A stretch of 41,293 bases of DNA from a virus. Both the position numbers and the translations under genes were made by a program. The notes under the pieces are model-generated. The model saw only the letters and a list, made by a program, of their open reading frames with translations, did no database searches and was not told the DNA's origin. The stretch covers positions 1-41,293 of IMG/VR virus record IMGVR_UViG_3300031251_000051; one strand, 5' to 3'. How positions within the stretch are numbered: the first letter of the stretch is position 1; each line of letters begins with the position of its first letter. This document shows positions 15,865 to 22,541 of the stretch, piece after piece.

Positions 15865-16053
15865 TCATTTCTTCGGTGGATTGTCTGTGGGTTTCGCCTC
15901 GCGCTGCGCGACGTTGGCGGCGCGTTTCTCCGCGATTCTCGCTTCGACCTTCGCCTTTGGGACGGAGACGACCCGCTTCAACAACTGCTCGAACGATCGG
16001 AGTGCCTTTGCCACGATGATCCTTTCAGGCGAGGCCCATGAAGCCCGCGCCAT
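15865..16053 (-). CDS. Small basic protein overlapping the transposase end
   Basis: 62 residues from ATG 16053, overlapping the transposase C-terminus by 29 bases. Helical and basic (IIVAKALRSFEQLLKRVVSVPKAKVEARIAEKRA). Such a small gene just after a transposase could be an antitoxin-like or DNA-binding accessory gene, but I recognise no family. Confidence 0.5.
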   Translation of the reverse strand: MARASWASPERIIVAKALRSFEQLLKRVVSVPKAKVEARIAEKRAANVAQREAKPTDNPPKK

Positions 16054-16987
16054 CTTTCCCGGTAAGAGTGTGATAGGTGAGACGACGATTGAAGACGCGA
16101 GACAACACTTCCGCGAATCGTTGCGCGTCGGTGGTCTTGCGCTCGTTGAATCGGAAGACCTGCTCGGCGACGTATCGCGTCAGGTGGAAGGGCGCGACGG
16201 CGACGTATGTGCCGCCAAGCGTGCGTTTCAGCAGCGACCAGAAGTTTTCAAGTCCATTGGTGTGGATGTTGCCCAAGACGTAGGCGGAAGAGTGGTCGAT
16301 CGCGGCGTGCGCGAACGAGGATTGAAGATCGGCGTAGGCCCGCGCCTCGTCGGTGTAGACCGGCGCGCCGGTCCTGACGCTCCGCCGGACCTCGCCCACA
16401 AGCGTCTCGGCATCCTCACGCGAAAGCACGATCGCGCGGACCTGACTCGGGCCGCTCTCGGTTGTCCGTTGCAGCACGCCGTGGACAGCGGCTTTGCCGA
16501 CCGAGCCGCGTCCGCCCCGCATGATCTTCTCTCGCCGCTTGGTGTGCATGTTCTCGGCCGCGCCACCGACGTAGGTAGTGTCTGCCTCGGTCGGGCCGTC
16601 GAACTTGCCCTCTTCGTCGATCTCCATCGCCACGCGCACGCGGTGGAGCATGAACCACGCGGTCTTTTGAGTCACACCCAAAGCCCGCGCCAACTCGTGA
16701 CTGCTGATCCCGTTTTTGCAGTTGGCGATGGACCACACGGCGACGAGCCACTTGTCCAGCCCGAGCGGCGAGTCCTCAAAGATCGTGCCGCGCTTGGTGT
16801 AAATCTGGCGGCGGCACTCGCGGCAGCGGAGCAACCGGCGCGTCTTGATCTCGCCGATATTCTTCGATCCGCACTCGGGGCAGACCGGCACACCGCCGGA
16901 CCATCGCGCCGCCCGCATCGTTTCCTCGCACTTGTCGAGGTCGGAAAAGTAACGCACGGCTTCGATGAGGGTTTGGGGCGCGTCCAT
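16025..16987 (-). CDS. IS1595-family (ISXO2-like) DDE transposase
   Basis: 320 residues from ATG 16987. The N-terminal zinc ribbon uses C36, C39, C55 and C58 (VCPEC, LRCREC); a helix-turn-helix follows at 92-115. The ISXO2 domain starts at about 130 with TEADTTYVGG (D136), continues with VYTDEARAY (D213) and ends with HTNGLENFWSLLKRTLGG (E247). Length and order are those of a full, apparently intact transposase. I could not find clear terminal inverted repeats or a target duplication around it, so it may act as a phage gene or be a fixed relic of an insertion. Confidence 0.85.
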   Translation of the reverse strand: MDAPQTLIEAVRYFSDLDKCEETMRAARWSGGVPVCPECGSKNIGEIKTRRLLRCRECRRQIYTKRGTIFEDSPLGLDKWLVAVWSIANCKNGISSHELARALGVTQKTAWFMLHRVRVAMEIDEEGKFDGPTEADTTYVGGAAENMHTKRREKIMRGGRGSVGKAAVHGVLQRTTESGPSQVRAIVLSREDAETLVGEVRRSVRTGAPVYTDEARAYADLQSSFAHAAIDHSSAYVLGNIHTNGLENFWSLLKRTLGGTYVAVAPFHLTRYVAEQVFRFNERKTTDAQRFAEVLSRVFNRRLTYHTLTGKDGAGFMGLA

Positions 16988-16996
16988 AAGCCGACG

Positions 16997-17014
16997 CGCC
17001 GTCTTTCGACGGCG
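16997..17014 (-). promoter_or_regulatory. Hairpin with GAAA tetraloop before the transposase
   Basis: In mRNA sense a 7-base perfect stem (CGCCGTC/GACGGCG) closes a GAAA loop, nine bases before ATG 16987. No Shine-Dalgarno sequence is seen there. It may end transcription of the gene upstream or limit transposase translation. Confidence 0.45.
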
Positions 17015-17026
17015 GATCGGGAATCG

Positions 17027-17266
17027 TCACTTGGCCTCGATGTGCGCGACGACCGGGTAGGACTTCGGCTCAACATTCCACCCGAAATCGGTATAGATGT
17101 CCTCTCCAGCCGCGTCGGCCTGCGCCTCGGTGGCGGGCTTGCTCAGGTCGGAGTCGGTGTACCAGCCGGTCAGCACCCGCTCGGTTGTCAGGCGGAGCCA
17201 TTCGGCTCGGTCATTGATCTTGCGGTAGAGGAGGATGGTCTTGGTGGTCGTCATTGTCGTCTCCAT
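17027..17266 (-). CDS. Small accessory protein with its own promoter
   Basis: 79 residues from ATG 17266; ATG 17254 with a GGAG site six bases ahead is equally possible. A further upstream ATG at 17290 falls inside the -10 box and is rejected. Thr-rich start, then a soluble alpha/beta sequence (ILLYRKINDRAEWLRLTTERVLTGW) with an acidic middle. Unknown family. A near-consensus promoter suggests it is expressed from the prophage. Confidence 0.62.
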   Translation of the reverse strand: METTMTTTKTILLYRKINDRAEWLRLTTERVLTGWYTDSDLSKPATEAQADAAGEDIYTDFGWNVEPKSYPVVAHIEAK

Positions 17267-17288
17267 TTGCCCGCCCCTGACTAGGTAC

Positions 17289-17316
17289 ATGATACACCAT
17301 CGGCCCGGTGTGTCAA
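17289..17316 (-). promoter_or_regulatory. Strong sigma-70-type promoter in the island
   Basis: Minus strand: TTGACA (17316-17311), 16-base spacer, TATCAT (17294-17289). Six of six and five of six matches to consensus, one of the best sigma-70-like promoters I noticed. The predicted transcript begins near 17282 and gives a leader of about 15 bases to ATG 17266. Confidence 0.75.
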
Positions 17317-17381
17317 GTGCCTATAGATAGATTGTGCATATTTCTTTGGTTCGGGAGTCGTCCGGTGCGTCAAGTCAGTCA

Positions 17382-17576
17382 ATGCCAAACACATCCTATC
17401 GAGACATTGAGAACATCGGCATGTTGGCGAGGCAGACCAACTCCATGATCGTGAGCGGATCGCTTTTGCTTGGTGGCATCCTGCTCATCGCTGCGGGTGG
17501 AATCGGTCAGGAGATCGCCAATCGCGCCCGAGAGATCGCCGAACGGCTGGATCGCCGACCCAAAGACTCCGCCTGA
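17382..17576 (+). CDS. Small membrane protein of the accessory island
   Basis: 64 residues from ATG 17382; GTG 17334 upstream in frame is possible. One membrane helix (residues 22-42, SMIVSGSLLLGGILLIAAGG) and a charged C-terminal helix. It runs against the late operon and diverges from the strong promoter at 17289-17316. Function unknown. Confidence 0.55.
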   Translation: MPNTSYRDIENIGMLARQTNSMIVSGSLLLGGILLIAAGGIGQEIANRAREIAERLDRRPKDSA

Positions 17577-17593
17577 CTCACGCCCACCAGCTC

Positions 17594-17719
17594 TCACTTC
17601 CGCTTGGCGCGGGAGGGCTTGCCCATCCGCTTGGGCGGGTCGAAAATCTTGACGTTGGTGAGGGTACAGATGCCGCCGTAGGGGTTGCCGAGCAGGAGCA
17701 CCTTCACGGCGGGCTTCAC
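17594..17719 (-). CDS. Very small basic protein
   Basis: 41 residues from GTG 17719, overlapping the previous TGA as GTGA. A short strand (KVLLLGNPYGGICTL) is followed by a basic tail (KRMGKPSRAKRK). Real by coupling and reading-frame quality, but too short to classify. Confidence 0.5.
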   Translation of the reverse strand: MKPAVKVLLLGNPYGGICTLTNVKIFDPPKRMGKPSRAKRK

Positions 17720-18108
17720 TGCCTTATCACCAGCATGACCCGATCGGCGAGCACTTCGTTTTCCCATTTCAGACGGCATCGGTATTCTCCGGGGTACGGG
17801 AAGGGGATCGTCTCGACTTTGAAAGCCTGATCGTGAACTCTCGTCGGGTCGATGATCTTGACGGGAAACTGGCTTGTAAAGAACACCTCTGGCTCATCGA
17901 GACTTCCAGGAAGCCGGGCGATTTCAAATACCAGCGAGGTTGTGCCGAGCGATCCGCGAACGGAGAAGAACACCCATAGTCCCTCGACGATCGCAGGAAA
18001 ATCCGAACTGATGATCCCTGTGATAATCCGCCGGAGCGTCCAAGATCCGGCCTGATCCTTTTCGGCAGTCTCGCACACGAGCATGTTCTGGATCGTCGGC
18101 TTGGGCAT
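17716..18108 (-). CDS. DUF6941-like protein
   Basis: 130 residues from ATG 18108. Beta-sandwich-like: NMLVCETAEKD near the start, FPAIVEGLWVFFSVRG, then strands ending GEYRCRLKWENEVLADRVML. This resembles the DUF6941 family of small bacterial and phage proteins, whose role is unknown. It sits just after the tail tube gene, where assembly chaperones are expected, but shows no similarity to them. No clear ribosome site. Confidence 0.5.
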   Translation of the reverse strand: MPKPTIQNMLVCETAEKDQAGSWTLRRIITGIISSDFPAIVEGLWVFFSVRGSLGTTSLVFEIARLPGSLDEPEVFFTSQFPVKIIDPTRVHDQAFKVETIPFPYPGEYRCRLKWENEVLADRVMLVIRQ

Positions 18109-18135
18109 CTTCGAGGGTAGCCCGGCCGCCTCCGC

Positions 18136-18930
18136 CTACGCCCACCAGCTCACAGCCCCAGGCTTGTCGATCTTCCCGCGTGTCGGCGTCCCGGTGATGT
18201 CTTTCCACCCCGACCACTCCAGCGGGATCGTGGCGCTGACAAGATCTCCAGCCTCGATCGGCACGCTCTGCTCGGGGTTCGGGACGATGCAGTACCGCAG
18301 CTCGTAGAAGGTTGTGGAGTCAACGTACAGCTTCAGGATGTCGATCGTCCCCGGCTGGATCAGCGTCGCCGGCACGCCTTCATTGAGCGTCAGGGAGGCC
18401 GTCGCGGTCTTGTTCCCGTTGGAGCCGACGCGCATGACGACGCCCGACTGAACGTAGGTCTTCAGGTCGATCGCCAGATCCAGCGTCCACTCCTTGACGC
18501 CCGCAACGTCCGAGCCGCCGAAGTTGGCTTTGCAGGACGTGGCGATGTACATGGCGGGGGAGGTGGAATCCGTGACCGAGGTTGCGCCGGTCGTCAGGGC
18601 GCCGTTGCCCTGAACCGTCAGGGAGCCGCCCAGATACCCGCCAGACTCAATCGGGGCCGTCACCTTGATCGACTGGCAGATGCCCGTCCCGGTCCACGAG
18701 CCTCCGCCGGTCTGGGCGACGAACGAAACCGCGTCGCCGGGGAAGGCCGGGGGGATCTTCCCGTAGTAGTCCATCGTGGCCGACCAATCGGCGTTTCCCG
18801 CCTTCTTGACGGGCGCACTGTTGGTATTGGAGGCCATGCCGCTGGCGATCTGCACCAGAGGCGTGATCTTGATGTTCCGAATCGACGTGAAGCCGTTGAC
18901 GGCTCCGCTGTTTGCGAGAATGACGCCCAT
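18136..18930 (-). CDS. Major tail tube protein
   Basis: 264 residues from ATG 18930. Beta-rich with the pattern of tail tube proteins: an N-terminal strand, a WSATMDYYG segment, Thr/Ser-rich strands and a C-terminal ATIPLEWSGWKDITG motif followed by a short arm. It is preceded by tail completion genes and followed (after the island) by the tape measure, as in siphoviruses. Translation start carries the GGCATCACCT element and no Shine-Dalgarno sequence, although this should be one of the most abundant late proteins. Confidence 0.72.
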   Translation of the reverse strand: MGVILANSGAVNGFTSIRNIKITPLVQIASGMASNTNSAPVKKAGNADWSATMDYYGKIPPAFPGDAVSFVAQTGGGSWTGTGICQSIKVTAPIESGGYLGGSLTVQGNGALTTGATSVTDSTSPAMYIATSCKANFGGSDVAGVKEWTLDLAIDLKTYVQSGVVMRVGSNGNKTATASLTLNEGVPATLIQPGTIDILKLYVDSTTFYELRYCIVPNPEQSVPIEAGDLVSATIPLEWSGWKDITGTPTRGKIDKPGAVSWWA

Positions 18931-18934
18931 GAGC

Positions 18935-18944
18935 AGGTGATGCC
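18935..18944 (-). promoter_or_regulatory. Late-strand element GGCATCACCT, copy 6
   Basis: Perfect core ending four bases before ATG 18930 of the tail tube gene; tandem hairpins lie immediately upstream. Confidence 0.68.
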
Positions 18945-18946
18945 CG

Positions 18947-18989
18947 CCGCTACATCTGGCGTAGCGGTCCGCTACATTCGGCGTAGCGG
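18947..18989 (-). repeat. Two tandem identical-stem hairpins before the tail tube gene
   Basis: Two copies of a 21-base unit, each with stem CCGCTAC/GTAGCGG and a 7-base loop (atctggc and attcggc on the plus strand), separated by one base. Stems are identical and only two loop bases differ. They fill the gap between the stop at 18991 and the late element at 18935. They could stabilise the tail tube mRNA end, reduce read-through, or be a protein-binding operator. Confidence 0.75.
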
Positions 18990-18990
18990 A

Positions 18991-19470
18991 TCACGATCCG
19001 AGGATAACGATCGTCCCGGTGAAGTTCCCCGTCGGGGTGATCGTCATCGTGTCCTTGCCGCCAGAGGTAGACGCCCCGCCGGGGAGGTACGCAAGGGAGA
19101 CGCCACCGCCGATGGTCTGAAACCTGATCGTGCTCCCGTTCTGGCTGTGGATCAGCAGGTTGGAGTCGATGAGCGTCTGGTCGCCCGAATGCTGGATCAC
19201 CATGACCGCCGCGACGTTGGAGAAGACCATCGCGTCCCCGTGCGGATCGACGAGGGATCCGTCGGACACCTTCAGCACCTGCCCGGTCGGGTTGGCGATG
19301 GTGAAGCGCGTGATGTAGGACTTGGTGAACGTCGTCCCGGTGATCTCCGCGATGAGCGCAGGCCAAGCGCCCGTGCCGACGGTCGGGAGGGGAGACGACC
19401 CCGATCCAAGGTCTTTGGACGTGACGAGGTTGATCGCGCCGGTGATCCGGGCGCTTATGCGAGTGCTCAT
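18991..19470 (-). CDS. Tail-region beta-rich protein
   Basis: 159 residues from ATG 19470 (ATGA overlap; GGGGAG site). Strand-rich with short Gly turns (KSYITRFTIANPTGQVLKV, TGNFTGTIVILGS). Between tail completion and tail tube genes; probably a minor tail or decoration protein. Family unknown. Confidence 0.65.
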   Translation of the reverse strand: MSTRISARITGAINLVTSKDLGSGSSPLPTVGTGAWPALIAEITGTTFTKSYITRFTIANPTGQVLKVSDGSLVDPHGDAMVFSNVAAVMVIQHSGDQTLIDSNLLIHSQNGSTIRFQTIGGGVSLAYLPGGASTSGGKDTMTITPTGNFTGTIVILGS

Positions 19471-19982
19471 ACCTGTATTTCTCCCCAAGCCCAGATGAGC
19501 TTGACGTCTACCCGGATGAGCGTCGCCCAGCCGTCGAAGTTGTCGTTGATGTTCGGCCCGGCATCCGAGACGCCCGAGCACCGAACCAGCTTCACAAACG
19601 GCAGATCGGGGATGCCGTCACGCACCCGCGCAAACGCCCGGATCGCCGCCCATTTCAGTTCGTTGATCCCGTCCCGCCCGAAGGCGTCTCCGCCCGTCCG
19701 CTTCTCGTTGGTCAGGAGTTGGACGTTGTACCCCTGCGTCCAGCCGAACGCGCTGGAGGAGTTGTCGGTGTTGGCGATCCCGCCCGCCGGCTCCAGCCGC
19801 AGCTCCGGGGCATCTGCATTCAGCCGGTTGTCCTTCCGGCCCAGCTTCTCGGGCTTGGAGAGGATGGTGATGTTCCCGGCCTTCACGAGCGCGGCGAAGG
19901 CGGGATGGGAGGTCAGCACCCAGCCTAATCCGCTCTCGGTCAGGGTCAGGGGGTCGATGTCGGCGTAGATGGTGACGCTCAT
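19467..19982 (-). CDS. Tail completion-type protein
   Basis: 171 residues from ATG 19982, strong GGAGGAG site, ATGA overlap. Mixed alpha/beta (FAALVKAGNITIL, ELKWAAIRAFARVRDGIP, ATLIRVDVKLIWAWGE). Its size, and its place after the gpG/gp10-like gene and before the tube, match tail terminator proteins, but there is no clear sequence signature. Confidence 0.55.
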   Translation of the reverse strand: MSVTIYADIDPLTLTESGLGWVLTSHPAFAALVKAGNITILSKPEKLGRKDNRLNADAPELRLEPAGGIANTDNSSSAFGWTQGYNVQLLTNEKRTGGDAFGRDGINELKWAAIRAFARVRDGIPDLPFVKLVRCSGVSDAGPNINDNFDGWATLIRVDVKLIWAWGEIQV

Positions 19983-20629
19983 GATGCTCCTCCGGCCATC
20001 GAACGCCCGACGGCGCGGAGAGCGTCCTGCACCATGCCGCCAATCGTCTCCTGATCGGGCGGAGCGACGATGATGCGCTGGGGGAGGTGACGCCCGCCGT
20101 TCTGGTGGTAGGACGCGATCTGGCCCATCGTGGCCCGTCCGCCGGCGTGCGTAGGCCCGCCGCCGATGCCGTACTCGACGCCGCCGGGGATGACGCGGTA
20201 GACGTTCCCGGTCCATCCGATGGTCAGGCAGCGACGCAGGGCGCCGGTGTCATTGAGCACCGTGACGGTTCGCCCGGCGCCGGCGACGATCTTGCCGCCG
20301 TGCTTGGTGTCGCGGGCGAGCGATGAGCGTGCGCCGTCGCCGTTGGGCCTGCCGCCGAACCCCAGAAACGGATTCGCCTTGGTTCCCTTGCCCTGCGCCC
20401 GAGCCTGCCGGGCCTTGATCGTGCTCAGCGCCAGCGGCTTCCAGTCGCCGCCGCCGCGCCCGAACGTGTCGAATCGCCGCATCTCAAACGCCTGAATCCG
20501 CGATCCCCACTGCTTCACCATCGCACCAAACGGCTCATTCCCCGGGCGGCCAGCGGCCAGCCCTTCCAAACCGGCAATGAGCCGATCGGCCCCCGCCTTG
20601 TTGATCGTGATTTTGATGGTGTCCGACAC
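19979..20629 (-). CDS. Mu-G / HK97-gp10-like virion morphogenesis protein
   Basis: 216 residues from GTG 20629. The family pattern is visible: MRRFDTFGRGGGDWKPLALSTIKAR, then LNDTGALRRCLTIGW, then VEYGIGGGPTHAG and a closing SYHQNGGRHLPQRIIVAPP. These proteins finish the tail or joint so that heads and tails connect. It uses the GGCATCACCT element three bases before its GTG and has no Shine-Dalgarno sequence. Confidence 0.78.
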   Translation of the reverse strand: MSDTIKITINKAGADRLIAGLEGLAAGRPGNEPFGAMVKQWGSRIQAFEMRRFDTFGRGGGDWKPLALSTIKARQARAQGKGTKANPFLGFGGRPNGDGARSSLARDTKHGGKIVAGAGRTVTVLNDTGALRRCLTIGWTGNVYRVIPGGVEYGIGGGPTHAGGRATMGQIASYHQNGGRHLPQRIIVAPPDQETIGGMVQDALRAVGRSMAGGAS

Positions 20630-20632
20630 GCG

Positions 20633-20642
20633 AGGTGATGCC
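20633..20642 (-). promoter_or_regulatory. Late-strand element GGCATCACCT, copy 5
   Basis: Perfect core ending three bases before GTG 20629; lies in the 16-base gap after the TGA at 20646. Confidence 0.65.
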
Positions 20643-20645
20643 CGA

Positions 20646-20861
20646 TCAGTCCGCCTTGCGGATCTCGGTGATCCCGCCCTGACGCTCCAGGAGCACGCAC
20701 GCCACTGCCTTGGTGATCGCCCGCCAGAGGTCTTTGGTCTTCTTGTCGGCGGTGGTCCATGGCGCAGCGTCTTTCAGCCCCACCTCGTCCTGCCACGCGA
20801 CGTACGCCCGGCAGGCGGCCATCTCCATCGTCTCGGTGCTGGTCTTGAAGATGATCGACAT
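20646..20861 (-). CDS. Small hypothetical protein
   Basis: 71 residues from ATG 20861, GGGGAG site. Helical (TMEMAACRAYVAWQDEVG, DLWRAITKAVACVLLERQGG). Located among connector genes; may be a small head-tail joining factor. No family recognised. Confidence 0.6.
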   Translation of the reverse strand: MSIIFKTSTETMEMAACRAYVAWQDEVGLKDAAPWTTADKKTKDLWRAITKAVACVLLERQGGITEIRKAD

Positions 20862-20870
20862 GGGCTCCCC

Positions 20871-21281
20871 TCACCAGATAATCATCGGGGCATGCATCCC
20901 GATCGAACCGGAACGGAGACAGTCCAGCCGCCGCGTTCCGGCCATGTATGCGTCGATCTCGCCATGCACCATTTTCTTGTGTGCCGCGATCTGGTTCGCC
21001 GTCTCGTCCTCCACACCCCTGCTCTCGTAGAGCCAGACGCCCGCCAGGCGTGCCGCCCAGTCGGTGACGGTGACGAGGCCCCCCGAGCCGACGGCGGTCA
21101 GGGGGAGGCTGTACGGGCCGCCGCGGAGCCTGTCGTCGATCGACTGCTCGGCAACCGCGATCGCGGAGGCGATCCGCGAGGTGTTCGCCGTGGTGGAGTC
21201 GGAGTCGAGGTTGGACCAAACGGCGACGTTGGCCGTCCCGAAGACCGCTTCCACGTCGGATTGTGCGGCATATCGGCCCAT
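20871..21281 (-). CDS. DUF1320 / gp36-like head-tail connector
   Basis: 136 residues from ATG 21281, ribosome site GAGGGAA. MGRYAAQSDVEAVFG, IASAIAVAEQSIDDRLRGG, YSLPL and TDWAARLAGVWLYESRG follow the DUF1320 order. These proteins form a ring below the portal. The site and start lie directly beyond the terminator hairpin at 21291-21328. Confidence 0.75.
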   Translation of the reverse strand: MGRYAAQSDVEAVFGTANVAVWSNLDSDSTTANTSRIASAIAVAEQSIDDRLRGGPYSLPLTAVGSGGLVTVTDWAARLAGVWLYESRGVEDETANQIAAHKKMVHGEIDAYMAGTRRLDCLRSGSIGMHAPMIIW

Positions 21282-21290
21282 CGTTCCCTC

Positions 21291-21328
21291 AAAGAAAAAG
21301 GCGGTCGGGTCTGTGGTTCCCGACCGCC
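21291..21328 (-). terminator. Intrinsic terminator after the major capsid gene
   Basis: Minus-strand hairpin with a perfect 10-base stem (GGCGGTCGGG/CCCGACCGCC, arms 21319-21328 and 21300-21309), a 9-base loop, then TTTTTCTTT. It follows the capsid stop by about 45 bases. It should cut most transcripts there so that tail genes are made less than capsid. Confidence 0.88.
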
Positions 21329-21371
21329 CGGAGGATCGTCACTGCCCCGTGACGTGAGAGAGAGTCAGGGA

Positions 21372-22442
21372 TCAGGTCAGGACCGTGGCGGAGAAGATCG
21401 CCGACGGGACCGTCAGGCAGGGGAGGAAGGTGTCGCCCGCGAACTGCTGCACGCCGACGGGGTTCGTCTGCATCCGGGCGTAGCTGAACATGCCGTAGAC
21501 CGTCTGGAGGTTGTCCGCGAGGCTCTGGGCGTCGGCGGCGATATTGCCGGAGGTCGGGACCGCGTAGGAGCCCTCCTGCATCTCGTACCAGTTGCCCTCG
21601 TTGGGGTCGGGGGTGAAGACGCAGAGCTTGCTGAACATATCCGTCTGCGTTCCGGCGCCGTTGTCGAAGAACTGGGTGCCGACGGGAATCCACGTCAGGC
21701 CGTAGGCGTTGCCGGGGCGGCCGGTGTTGTAGAGCTGATCGTTCTGGCTCATGCCGCCCTTGATGAGCGCCGCCGTGGTCGGGTCGTTGATGAGAGCGTT
21801 CGCCACACCGACGCCGTAGAAGGCGTACCGGAGCGGGGGGTTGCCGTTCTTGACCGCCACCGACTGGAGCTGCTCGACGTTCGTCAGCACCGTCGAGGTG
21901 GTCTGGTCCCACTTCACGCTGATGATGCCGTTGCAGTTGCCGGTGTTGTTCGCGGGCACGCCGAAGTCGATCGCGTCGGTTGAGCCCGAGGACGACGGGA
22001 GGAGCTGGGTGCCGTTCTTGTAGACCTTGCCCAGGGCGAGCATGGACTGGAGCGCCGCGATGCGCTTGTTCATAAACCGCCGGCGGAAGTCGGCGGTCTG
22101 CCGGGCAAGCTCCTGCTTGCCGAGTTCATCGAACCCGCCGCCCAGCGCCATGAGCTGGTTAAACACGTCCTGCCCGAAGGTCTGATCCTCGAAGCCGTGG
22201 AGCATGATCGAGGAGCGGGTGGAGAAGCCCTGAGCGCCGGTGTGCTTGGCCGGTCCGCCGTAGGTGGTTTCAGCCGCGGAGGCGCGGGTGTTGGGGTAGA
22301 TCTTCCACGAGGCGATGTTGCCCATCTTCGGCCGGGTCTTAGTGAAGAAGCCCGGCGGGAAGCTGTTGGGCAAGCCGCCATCGGGGGAGTTGATGGCTTC
22401 CGAAAGCACTCGTCCGCCCATCAGTTTGAGAAGGTCATTCAT
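21372..22442 (-). CDS. Major capsid protein (lambda E / Pfam phage_cap_E type)
   Basis: 356 residues from ATG 22442. The E-type layout is clear: N-terminal LPNSFPPGFFTKTRPKMGN, then TYGGPAKHTGAQGFSTRSSIMLHGF, a helix with FDELGKQELARQTADFRRRF, and a C-terminal KLCVFTPDPNEGNWYEMQEGSYAVP with YGMFSYARMQTNPVGVQQF, typical of the E family. It assembles the shell with the decoration and scaffold proteins just upstream. The ribosome site is weak (AAGGA, 11 bases away). Confidence 0.9.
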   Translation of the reverse strand: MNDLLKLMGGRVLSEAINSPDGGLPNSFPPGFFTKTRPKMGNIASWKIYPNTRASAAETTYGGPAKHTGAQGFSTRSSIMLHGFEDQTFGQDVFNQLMALGGGFDELGKQELARQTADFRRRFMNKRIAALQSMLALGKVYKNGTQLLPSSSGSTDAIDFGVPANNTGNCNGIISVKWDQTTSTVLTNVEQLQSVAVKNGNPPLRYAFYGVGVANALINDPTTAALIKGGMSQNDQLYNTGRPGNAYGLTWIPVGTQFFDNGAGTQTDMFSKLCVFTPDPNEGNWYEMQEGSYAVPTSGNIAADAQSLADNLQTVYGMFSYARMQTNPVGVQQFAGDTFLPCLTVPSAIFSATVLT

Positions 22443-22512
22443 GGCCGGGTCGTCCTTGTGGTCGTGCGCTGTTGCCGGTGGGCCGCGCGGTGGTGAGATG
22501 CGAGAGAGGAGA

Positions 22513-22535
22513 CGCGGGGGGTTCTCACCCCCGCG
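22513..22535 (-). promoter_or_regulatory. GC hairpin between decoration and capsid genes
   Basis: An 8-base perfect stem (CGCGGGGG/CCCCCGCG) with a 7-base loop, about 70 bases before the capsid ATG, followed by a CT-rich tract but no T run. It may be a processing site or 5' stabiliser for capsid mRNA rather than a terminator. Confidence 0.5.
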
Positions 22536-22541
22536 AGGGGA

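Noticed and set aside
15851-17284. 477-codon open frame on the plus strand
   Set aside because: It lies opposite the transposase and the 17027 gene, whose protein motifs are clear. Long antisense frames are common in GC-rich DNA.
18937-19968. Plus-strand genes starting at GAGGTGATG-like sites
   Set aside because: On the plus strand the late element resembles a ribosome site plus ATG, but frames after it are shadows, and ten same-direction junction copies make sense only for the minus strand (except the real gene at 15349).
20577-21983. 468-codon plus-strand frame across connector and capsid genes
   Set aside because: Composition is Arg/Gly/Val shadow sequence; the minus strand carries recognised DUF1320 and capsid proteins and an intrinsic terminator.
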